From the NCBI GenBank assembly GCA_049522565.1, contig JBEKNT010000190.1, positions 1-12,143 on the forward strand: a stretch of DNA of 12,143 nucleotides. Direction: 5' to 3'. The stretch is from JASHVB01 sp049522565 (GTDB lineage Bacteria > Pseudomonadota > Alphaproteobacteria > Acetobacterales > Acetobacteraceae). This document shows positions 6,696-12,143 of the stretch, in pieces. Each line of letters begins with the position of its first letter. Within the stretch, counting starts at the first letter, position 1. The translations under genes and the position numbers were made by a program. Under the pieces are notes generated by a model. The model was not told the DNA's origin. It saw only the letters and a list, made by a program, of their open reading frames with translations, and ran no database searches.

Positions 6696-6811
6696 ATACT
6701 CCCCCTCCCCTTGAGGGCTTGGGCCGCGAAGCGGACCAAGGTTGGGGGGAGGGGTTCGTGCCGCACGGTAGCCCTCCCCCCGCCCCCCTCCCACAAGGGG
6801 AGGGGGAGTAT
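6696..6811. repeat. Family A composite palindromic repeat, copy 2
   Basis: This is the same element as at 1449-1573 and in the same orientation. The terminal inverted repeat is perfect over 15 bp here (6696-6710 with 6797-6811). The GCCGCGAAGCGGACCAAGG hairpin next to the left arm is identical. The central part differs in sequence and is shorter, but still forms a hairpin, CGTGC-C-GCACG (6757-6767). The element lies between the oxygenase stop and the dut start, so it would form the 5' leader of dut in a read-through transcript. Confidence 0.9.
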
Positions 6812-6824
6812 TCATCGCGTTGGT

Positions 6825-7862
6825 CTACCCCGCCGGCGCGGGCGCTTCCTCGGCCGCCTGCGCCAGGTGCACGTAGTTCTGCGTCGCGTACCACAGCGCG
6901 TACTGATCGTAGGTGACCGGCTCGTACCGCGGGGGATTGTCGGCCGACGCACAGGTCGGCAGGCACGTGATCAGCGTATCCGGATGCGGATCGAAAAAGA
7001 ACGGGATCGCGTAGCGATGCTGCCCGGAACTGTTGATCGCGCGATGCGGCGTGGAGAGAAACCGGTCGTTCGTCCAACGCCGCAGGATGTCGCCGCCATT
7101 GACCACGAAGGCGCCCTCGATCGATGGCGCATCGAACCATGTCCCGTCCGGCAGCCGGATCGACAGCCCCGGTACCCTGGATGGTGCGAGCAAGGTCATG
7201 AAGCCGGAATCGGTGTGCGGAGCGATGCTGAATTCGTCTTCCTCGTAGCTGGGCCGCGGCGGATAATGCGTCAGCCGCTGGATCATGTTCGGCCGCGCGA
7301 ACATCGCATCGAAATAATCCGCCGGCAGACCGAGCGCGACTGCATAGATTGGCACCAGCCGCCGGCCCAACGCCTCCATCGCGGTCATGTAGGCCAGCAC
7401 GGTGTCGCGAAATCCCGGCAGGTCAGCCGGCCATTGATTCAAACCGCGGAAGCGCTTGTTGGCGATCACGTCGGGATCGTCCGGCGTGCGCTCGCGGCGC
7501 AGGAAGAATGCCTCGTTGACGCTGGGCTTGCGGTTGCGATGCACCGTCGAGCTGCGGGCGATGCTGCCACCCATCGGCATGTAGCCGATGTTATGCTCGT
7601 TGATGCGCAGCGCCAGCTTGCGTTCCAGATCCATGGCGTGGAACCGTTCCGCCTGTTCGAAGGTGGCATCGATCAGCGCGTGCGGCACACCATGCCCGCG
7701 CAGATAATAGAACCCCACGTGCTGGAAAGCGTAACGCAGCGTGCGTCCCAGCGCCGGCAGGGCGTCCGCCTCGCCTGCCAGATAGCGCGCCACATCCAGC
7801 ACCGGGATAACGCCGCCGATCATCCCGGCAGACGCGCTTGGCAGCACAGCATCATCTGGCAT
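6825..7862 (-). CDS. Isopenicillin N synthase-family non-haem Fe(II) oxygenase
   Basis: This 345-residue cytoplasmic enzyme of the 2-oxoglutarate/Fe(II) dioxygenase superfamily has a double-stranded beta-helix core. The N-terminal DIOX_N-like part (about 14-130) includes GFYYLRGHGV. The iron triad is H216 and D218 (in HTDSG) and H273 (in HRAIN). R283 begins the RYAIPFFFDP motif that normally anchors 2-oxoglutarate, or the peptide substrate in true IPNS. The usual RXS serine is alanine here (A285). The start at 7862 is chosen because GGAGGTG stands six bases upstream; the frame is open further up, to 8003. It lies 43 bp after the ABC-2 permease stop, probably in one transcript. The substrate is unknown. 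True penicillin biosynthesis is unlikely, since no ACV synthetase is nearby and this family is widespread in proteobacteria. Confidence 0.9.
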   Translation of the reverse strand: MPDDAVLPSASAGMIGGVIPVLDVARYLAGEADALPALGRTLRYAFQHVGFYYLRGHGVPHALIDATFEQAERFHAMDLERKLALRINEHNIGYMPMGGSIARSSTVHRNRKPSVNEAFFLRRERTPDDPDVIANKRFRGLNQWPADLPGFRDTVLAYMTAMEALGRRLVPIYAVALGLPADYFDAMFARPNMIQRLTHYPPRPSYEEDEFSIAPHTDSGFMTLLAPSRVPGLSIRLPDGTWFDAPSIEGAFVVNGGDILRRWTNDRFLSTPHRAINSSGQHRYAIPFFFDPHPDTLITCLPTCASADNPPRYEPVTYDQYALWYATQNYVHLAQAAEEAPAPAG

Positions 7863-7868
7863 GGGCAA

Positions 7869-7875
7869 CACCTCC
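7869..7875 (-). promoter_or_regulatory. Shine-Dalgarno deciding the oxygenase start
   Basis: On the minus strand GGAGGTG lies six bases before the ATG at 7862. It is the best ribosome binding site in the minus-strand block and favours this ATG over the upstream in-frame ones at 7892 and 8003. Confidence 0.8.
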
Positions 7876-7905
7876 GACCGCCGGTCGATCATAGGGCATC
7901 CCGCG

Positions 7906-8700
7906 CTACGATCCCATCCGTCCGTACAGCCGTGCCGCCACGCCGAGCAATAGCGCAAACCCGCCTGCCAGGATGGCGAAGTCGGCGCCGAGGCCGAACA
8001 CACTGGCGGCGCCCCGGATCATCAGCGCCCGCAGCGCATCCACTTCATAGGTCAGCGGGTTCGCGTGGGCCACGACCCGCAGCCAGCCAGGCATGATATC
8101 CAGCGGATAGATCGCGTTGGAAGCGAAGAAGATCGGCATGGTCAGCACCTGGCCGATGCCCATGAAGCGCTCGCGCGTCTTCACCAGGCAGGCGATGATC
8201 AACGAGAAGCTGGAGAACAGCCCGGCACCCAGCAGGATCAGCAGCACCATGCCCGCCATGCGGAATGGATTGAGGCTGACCGCGACATGCAGCAGCAGCG
8301 CCAGGAGATAGATCACCACCGCCTGCGACAGGCCGCGTACGCCGGCCGAGGCGGCCTTGCCCAGCACCAATGCCGAGCGCGGCGCGGGGCTGACCAGATA
8401 GCGGTGCAGGATGCCGAGGTCGCGTTCCCAGATCGCCGCGATGCCATAGAAGATCGCCACGAACAATACGCTCTGCGCCAGGATGCCGGCGGCGAGGAAG
8501 TCGAGATAGCGCACATTGCCCTCGGCCACGCCACGAATGCGGGCCATCACCTCGCCGAACAACACCAGCCACAGCACCGGCTGCACCGCGCGGGTCGCCA
8601 ACTCGAACGGGTCGTGGCGCAGCTTCGCGACTTCGGCGGCGGCGACGCCATAGGCCTGGCGCAGATAGGCGAGGCTCCCGCGCGTCAAGCTGTCATCCAT
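7906..8700 (-). CDS. ABC-2 type exporter permease (DrrB/NodJ-like)
   Basis: This 264-residue integral membrane protein has about six hydrophobic helices (roughly 37-54, 68-90, 123-141, 147-172, 183-203, 240-258). The LHRYLVSPAPRSALVLGK region lies after helix 2, and the family-typical FFASNAIYPLDIMPGWLRVVAHANPLTY segment (191-218) is present. It would form the membrane channel of an exporter with the ATPase encoded just upstream. The start codon overlaps the ATPase stop by eight bases, so the two are translationally coupled. Members of this family move drugs, polyketides, lipids or polysaccharides; the substrate cannot be assigned from sequence. Confidence 0.93.
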   Translation of the reverse strand: MDDSLTRGSLAYLRQAYGVAAAEVAKLRHDPFELATRAVQPVLWLVLFGEVMARIRGVAEGNVRYLDFLAAGILAQSVLFVAIFYGIAAIWERDLGILHRYLVSPAPRSALVLGKAASAGVRGLSQAVVIYLLALLLHVAVSLNPFRMAGMVLLILLGAGLFSSFSLIIACLVKTRERFMGIGQVLTMPIFFASNAIYPLDIMPGWLRVVAHANPLTYEVDALRALMIRGAASVFGLGADFAILAGGFALLLGVAARLYGRMGS

Positions 8701-9529
8701 GGCGGCGCGCGGCAGTACGCGAGCGGCGCGTATCGCGGAAGCCGCCGGTTTCCTCGGCTTCGGCGCCGGCCAACGCGGCGAACACGTCGTCGAGCGTGGC
8801 GCGCGGACCGATGCGGGCTTTCAGTGCGGCCGGGGTGTCCAGCGCGACAAGTCGCCCGTGGCTCAACATGGCGATGCGGTCGCAGAGTTCCTCGACCTCC
8901 TCCATGTAGTGGCTGGTCACCACCACGGTGGTGCCGAAGCGTTGGCGCAGGCCGGCGACATGCTCCAGCACGGTGCGCCGGGCGACCGGGTCCAGCCCGA
9001 CCGTCGGCTCGTCCATGAACAACACCGCCGGCCGGTGCAGCATGCTCTGGGCGATCTCCAGGCGGCGGATCATGCCGCCGGAAAAGCCCTGCACCAGGTG
9101 ATGCGCGAACGGCGCCAGCTCCATGGCGGTGAGCGCATGCTCGATGCGCTCGCGCACCTCGCGCGGCGGCACGCCGTAGAGCCGGGCCGAGAGCAGCAGA
9201 TTCTCCCAGGCGGTGAGGGCGCCGTCGGCGGAGAGGAGCTGCGGCACGTAGCCGATGTGCCGGCGCACCTGGGCCGGCTGGCGCGCGATGTCATAGCCGG
9301 CGACCGTGGCGGCGCCGGCGCTGACCGGCAGCAGCGTGGTCAGCATCTTGATGATCGTGCTCTTGCCGGCGCCGTTGGCCCCGATCAGGCCGAACGCCTC
9401 GCCGCCGGCGACGCGGAAGCTGACGTCGTCCACCGCGACGAAGTCACCGAACCGGCGGGTCAGGTGGTCGAGCACCACGATGGCGGGCGGTGGCGTGTCG
9501 GGCGTCGTGGGGGTCGGTGCGTCAGGCAT
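8693..9529 (-). CDS. ABC-2 type exporter ATPase (DrrA-like)
   Basis: This 278-residue cytoplasmic ATPase partners the ABC-2 permease downstream. Motifs are Walker A GANGAGKST (50-58), Q-loop Q97, signature FSGGM (149-153, F in place of the usual L), Walker B VLFMDE (169-174) with the following PTVGLDP, and H-loop H207 (TSHYMEE). The C-terminal extension beyond about 235 is the type seen in DrrA/NodI-like exporters. The first 15 residues are rich in proline and threonine, so translation might begin slightly downstream, but the ATG at 9529 is the only ATG before the domain. No clear Shine-Dalgarno is visible. The gap of 76 bp to the GNAT stop shows no recognisable promoter or terminator. Confidence 0.94.
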   Translation of the reverse strand: MPDAPTPTTPDTPPPAIVVLDHLTRRFGDFVAVDDVSFRVAGGEAFGLIGANGAGKSTIIKMLTTLLPVSAGAATVAGYDIARQPAQVRRHIGYVPQLLSADGALTAWENLLLSARLYGVPPREVRERIEHALTAMELAPFAHHLVQGFSGGMIRRLEIAQSMLHRPAVLFMDEPTVGLDPVARRTVLEHVAGLRQRFGTTVVVTSHYMEEVEELCDRIAMLSHGRLVALDTPAALKARIGPRATLDDVFAALAGAEAEETGGFRDTRRSRTAARRHG

Positions 9530-9605
9530 GACGGACGCATGATGGCACTTGCCGTCGGGTGTTGGCGATGCGTTGGCGAGACGGGTGGTGTGTCGGCACC
9601 TCCGG

Positions 9606-10115
9606 TCAATCCAGATCGAGCGCCATCAGCTCTTCGTCATGGAACACCCCATCCACGTGCAGCCCGCGGCACTCGATGCCATAGGTGCGGAAGCCGAGCG
9701 CAACGTAAAGCCGGCGTGCCGCGTCATTGCCCAGCGTGACGGTGAGATGCACCACGCTGAGCCGCGCGTCACGCGCACGGGCGATCGCCGCTTCGACCAG
9801 GGCGCGCGCCAGGCCGGTGCGACGATGCGCCGCATCGACATAGACCGCGAACACGGAGCCCTTGTGGCGTGATTTGGCGCCGGCCTGTAACCGCAGAGCG
9901 GCGGTGCCGACCAGTTCGCCGCCCTCGGTGAAGCCGCCGAACATATAGCTTGGCGGTTCCAGCAAACGACAGGCGAGGTCGTCCGGCGTGGTCCGCATTT
10001 CGTCTTCGCAGGATGCGGCGAAGGCCGCCGGATGCAACCGCAGCGCGTCGAGGCGCACGCGACGAAACGCCGGTTCGTCCAGCCGGTTGAGCAAGCGGAC
10101 CTGGTACCCCGTCAT
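9606..10115 (-). CDS. GNAT-family N-acetyltransferase
   Basis: This is a 169-residue single-domain acetyl-CoA-dependent acyltransferase. Acetyl-CoA binding motif A is visible as VYVDAAHRRTGLARALV (about 91-107), with the R-x-x-G-x-A pyrophosphate loop at 98-103. Motif B follows as LTVTLGNDAARRLYVALGF (about 124-142), the typical N...A..LY..LGF helix. The acceptor is unknown; the family acts on proteins, amino acids, antibiotics and other amines. The start overlaps the coaBC stop as ATGA (10112-10115), so it is translationally coupled to coenzyme A biosynthesis. That link is suggestive because the enzyme consumes acetyl-CoA, but may only reflect compact packing. Confidence 0.93.
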   Translation of the reverse strand: MTGYQVRLLNRLDEPAFRRVRLDALRLHPAAFAASCEDEMRTTPDDLACRLLEPPSYMFGGFTEGGELVGTAALRLQAGAKSRHKGSVFAVYVDAAHRRTGLARALVEAAIARARDARLSVVHLTVTLGNDAARRLYVALGFRTYGIECRGLHVDGVFHDEELMALDLD

Positions 10116-11302
10116 GCCAACGCGGTGGCGATGCGTTCCGCCAGCCGGCGCGCCACTTCGTCCTTTGCCAGCAACGGCCAGTGCTCGACGCCCGCGGCGG
10201 TGATCAGGTGTACTGCGTTGTCCATGCCGCCCATGATGCCGGTCTCCGGCGACACGTCGTTGGCGACGATCCAGTCGGCGTTCTTGCGGACTCGCTTGGC
10301 TTGCGCATTGGCCATCAGGTCGTCGGTCTCCGCGGCGAAACCGACGACCAGGCGCGGGCGCTGCGAGCCGGGTGTCGCGATCGTGGCGAGGATGTCGGGA
10401 TTGGGCACCAACGCCAGCGACGGCGGCGCGCCGCCCGGCGCCTTTTTGATTTTTCCCCCGGACGCGTTGGCCACGTGCCAATCCGCCACCGCCGCGGCAA
10501 ATACCGCGACATCCGCCGGCAGCGCCGCCTGGCAGGCGGCCAACATCTGCGATGCGGTCTCCACGCGATGCACGGTTACCCCTGGAGGATCGGCAACGCC
10601 CACCGGCCCGCTGACCAGAGTCACGCGGGCGCCCAACGCGGCGAGCGCCGCGGCGATGGCGTGGCCCTGGCGGCCGGACGACCGGTTGGCGATGTAGCGC
10701 ACCGGGTCGATCGGCTCGTGCGTCGGGCCGCTGGTGACCAGCGCGTGCTTGCCGGCGAGCGGTTGGGGCGCGTCGAAGCAGGCCTCGATGGCGGCGAGGA
10801 TCGCGGGCGGCTCGGCCAGCCGGCCGGGGCCGAACTCGTTGCAGGCCATCGCGCCTTCGTCCGGGCCGATCACCAGCACGCCGCGGGCGCGCAGCGTTGC
10901 CATGTTGGCCTGCGTCGCGGGGTGCAGCCACATGCGCACGTTCATCGCCGGCGCCACCAGCACCGGCTTGTCGGTCGCCAGCAGCAGCGTCGAGGCAAGG
11001 TCGTTGGCCAGTCCCGTCGCCATCTTCGCCAGGATGTCGGCCGAGGCCGGCGCGACCACCACCAGGTCGGCGCTGCGCGACAACTGGATGTGCCCCATCT
11101 CGCTTTCGTCGGTCAGCGAAAACAGGTCGGTATAGATTTTCCCCTCGCTCAGCGCCTGGAGCGACAGCGGGGTGACGAACTGGCCGCCGTTGGTGGTGAG
11201 CACGCAGGTCACGCCATGGCCGCGGCCGCGCAGCAGGCGGATCAGCTCCAGCGCCTTATAGGCCGCGATGCCGCCGGAGACGATGAGAAGGATTCGTTTC
11301 AC
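10112..11302 (-). CDS. coaBC: Bifunctional phosphopantothenoylcysteine decarboxylase / phosphopantothenate-cysteine ligase
   Basis: This 396-residue enzyme makes 4'-phosphopantetheine for coenzyme A. The CoaB half (about 183-396) joins cysteine to 4'-phosphopantothenate using CTP, and the N-terminal FMN-dependent CoaC half (1-180) decarboxylates the product. CoaC features are VSGGIAAYKALELIR, H71, APASADILAKMATGLANDL (84-102), PAMN (118-121) and the active-site cysteine C154 in ACNEFGPGR. CoaB features are TSGPTHEPIDPVRYIANRSSG (190-210), AAVADW (270-275) and KIKKAPG (284-290). The start is GTG at 11302, giving the classic VKRILLIVSGG N-terminus; the open frame further up is the adjacent repeat. 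The Shine-Dalgarno lies inside that repeat. It overlaps the GNAT gene by four bases. Confidence 0.97.
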   Translation of the reverse strand: MKRILLIVSGGIAAYKALELIRLLRGRGHGVTCVLTTNGGQFVTPLSLQALSEGKIYTDLFSLTDESEMGHIQLSRSADLVVVAPASADILAKMATGLANDLASTLLLATDKPVLVAPAMNVRMWLHPATQANMATLRARGVLVIGPDEGAMACNEFGPGRLAEPPAILAAIEACFDAPQPLAGKHALVTSGPTHEPIDPVRYIANRSSGRQGHAIAAALAALGARVTLVSGPVGVADPPGVTVHRVETASQMLAACQAALPADVAVFAAAVADWHVANASGGKIKKAPGGAPPSLALVPNPDILATIATPGSQRPRLVVGFAAETDDLMANAQAKRVRKNADWIVANDVSPETGIMGGMDNAVHLITAAGVEHWPLLAKDEVARRLAERIATALA

Positions 11303-11329
11303 TTTACCTCTCCCGCTGCGCGGGAGAGG
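11303..11329 (-). promoter_or_regulatory. coaBC ribosome binding site inside a hairpin stem
   Basis: On the minus strand the bases before the coaBC GTG read GGGAGAGG-TAAA-GTG. The GGGAGAGG is the 3' arm of the terminal family B palindrome, a ten-base stem closed by a three-base loop (11307-11329). The coaBC Shine-Dalgarno is thus provided by the repeat and is base-paired when the stem forms. Reduced or regulated initiation of coaBC is inferred, not shown. Confidence 0.55.
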
Positions 11330-11474
11330 TCGGCGCGCAGCGCCGGGTGAGGGTGCCGCGGTACGCACACGCCCCTTCTCTCCCATAACAGCAAGACAGC
11401 GTGCAGTGTGCGCGTCGCCGCACCCTCACCCGCCGCGCAAGCGCGCGGCGACCTCTCCCACGTAGCGGGAGAGG
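11307..11474. repeat. Family B composite palindromic repeat, copy 2
   Basis: The element fills the gap between ubiE and coaBC. In order on the plus strand it contains CCTCTCCCGC-TGC-GCGGGAGAGG (11307-11329), CGGCGC-GCA-GCGCCG (11331-11345), GGTGAGGGTG (11346-11355), a unique centre, CACCCTCACC (11421-11430, complementary to the former), CGCCGCGC-AAGC-GCGCGGCG (11431-11450) and CCTCTCCC...GGGAGAGG (11452-11474). The architecture is the same as the copy at 6048-6207, with matching arms but divergent centres and stems. It ends four bases from the ubiE stop and five bases from the coaBC GTG. Confidence 0.9.
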
Positions 11475-11477
11475 TTG

Positions 11478-12143
11478 TCACAGCCGCCACCCGGTGTGAA
11501 TCGCCGCGATCCCGCCTGACAAGTTCCGCACGCTGACCCGGGCGAACCCCGCCTCCCGCAGCATCGCCGCCAGCCGCGCCTGGTCGGGGAACGTGCGGAT
11601 GCTTTCCGCGAGGTATTGGTAGCTGTCCGCATCCTGCGCCACCACGCGCCCCAGCCGCGGCAGCACCCGGAAGCTCCATGCGTCGTAGAGCGGTTGCAGC
11701 GCCGCCACCTGCATGCGCGAGAACTCCAGGCAGCAGAACCGGCCGCCCGGCTGCAACACGCGCCGCGCCTCGCGCAGCACCGCATCCTTGTCGGTGCAGT
11801 TGCGCAAGCCGAAGGCGATCGACACCCGCTCCACCGAGCGATCCGGCAGCGGCAAATGCTCCGCGTTCGCGACCAGCAGCGACACGTCGCCCACCACGCT
11901 GCGCTGCACCGCGCGGTCCCGCGCCACTGCGAGCATCGACGCGTTGATGTCCGACAGCAGCACCGGGCCGCCGCCCTTCGCCAGCCAGCCGAAGCTGATG
12001 TCGCCGGTGCCGCCGGCCAGATCGAGCAACCGGTCGCGTGGCCGCGGATCCAGCGTCGTGATGAAAATCCGCTTCCACACGCGATGCACGCCGAGCGACA
12101 TCAGGTCGTTCATCAGGTCGTAGCGCGGTGCCACGCTGTCGAA
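11478..12143 (-). CDS. ubiE: UbiE/MenG quinone C-methyltransferase, 5' end beyond the window
   Basis: The 221 visible residues form the SAM-dependent class I methyltransferase that C-methylates the benzoquinol ring in ubiquinone synthesis (and demethylmenaquinol where menaquinone is made). The frame continues to the window edge as FDSVAPRYDLMNDLMSLG, the usual near-N-terminal segment, so only a short N-terminus is missing. A GTG at 12134 lies inside this conserved segment and is not the start. Motif I is LLDLAGGTGDIS (about 40-51), followed by SDIN (64-67). LPLPDRSVERVSIAFGLRN, LQPGGRF and the terminal NLSGGIAAIHTGWRL are all typical of UbiE. It is the first visible gene of the minus-strand block. 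The usual neighbour ubiB is not found between it and coaBC. Confidence 0.96.
   Translation of the reverse strand, partial: FDSVAPRYDLMNDLMSLGVHRVWKRIFITTLDPRPRDRLLDLAGGTGDISFGWLAKGGGPVLLSDINASMLAVARDRAVQRSVVGDVSLLVANAEHLPLPDRSVERVSIAFGLRNCTDKDAVLREARRVLQPGGRFCCLEFSRMQVAALQPLYDAWSFRVLPRLGRVVAQDADSYQYLAESIRTFPDQARLAAMLREAGFARVSVRNLSGGIAAIHTGWRL

Noticed and set aside
6660..6815. Possible 52-residue N-terminal extension of dUTPase
   Set aside because: The extension is a translation of family A repeat sequence. The normal dUTPase N-terminus begins at the ATG at 6659.
6825..7862. True isopenicillin N synthase making penicillin
   Set aside because: No ACV synthetase or other beta-lactam gene is present, and bacterial proteins of this family mostly have other or unknown substrates.
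6141..8096. 651-codon plus-strand open frame
   Set aside because: It lies antisense to dut, the oxygenase and part of the permease, and passes through two repeats. The opposite-strand proteins have complete family motifs and this one has none.
11303..11386. Possible 28-residue N-terminal extension of CoaBC
   Set aside because: It translates the family B repeat. The VKRILLIVSGG start at the GTG matches the family's N-terminus.

Overview
This is a GC-rich stretch of chromosome from an alphaproteobacterium, most likely from the Rhodospirillales/Acetobacteraceae. I infer this from the codon bias, the ubiE-coaBC-dut neighbourhood, the style of the proteins, and the intergenic palindromic repeats of the type seen across alphaproteobacteria. 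I see no rRNA, tRNA, CRISPR array, transposase, integrase or phage gene. Coding density is high and almost every gap is filled by a structured repeat.

Left block (about 1-2830, + strand): the tail of an operon for a dipeptide/oligopeptide (Dpp/Opp)-type ABC importer. It holds the last codons of an upstream gene (probably a permease), a DppD/OppD-type ATPase, a small GFA-family zinc protein wedged into the operon, a DppF/OppF-type ATPase, and a 65-residue single-pass membrane protein translationally coupled to the second ATPase. A 21-bp perfect hairpin follows and probably ends the transcript.

Middle block (about 2920-6040, + strand): a roughly 430-bp non-coding leader, then one large hybrid sensor histidine kinase (membrane-bound CHASE3, two PAS domains, HisKA, HATPase, C-terminal receiver). 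No separate response regulator is visible beside it.

Right block (about 6210-12143, all - strand, so transcribed right to left): ubiE (running off the right edge), coaBC, a GNAT acetyltransferase sharing an ATGA with coaBC, a DrrA/DrrB-like ABC-2 exporter pair, an isopenicillin N synthase-family non-haem iron oxygenase, and dut. coaBC (coenzyme A), dut (dUTP removal) and ubiE (quinone methylation) are housekeeping genes that usually sit close together in this group. The exporter and oxygenase appear to be a later insertion between coaBC and dut.

The most distinctive feature is two families of long composite palindromes, each present twice. Family A (1449-1573 and 6696-6811) has C-rich/G-rich terminal arms and a central hairpin whose sequence differs between copies but which still folds in each. 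Family B (6048-6207 and 11307-11474) is a chain of hairpins bounded by 'CCTCTCCCGC'-type palindromes. One B copy fills the convergent kinase/dut gap. The other abuts the GTG start of coaBC and places its Shine-Dalgarno inside a GC-rich stem. I do not see a convincing new multi-gene system. The repeats, the coaBC leader and the oxygenase-exporter insertion are the parts worth a second look.
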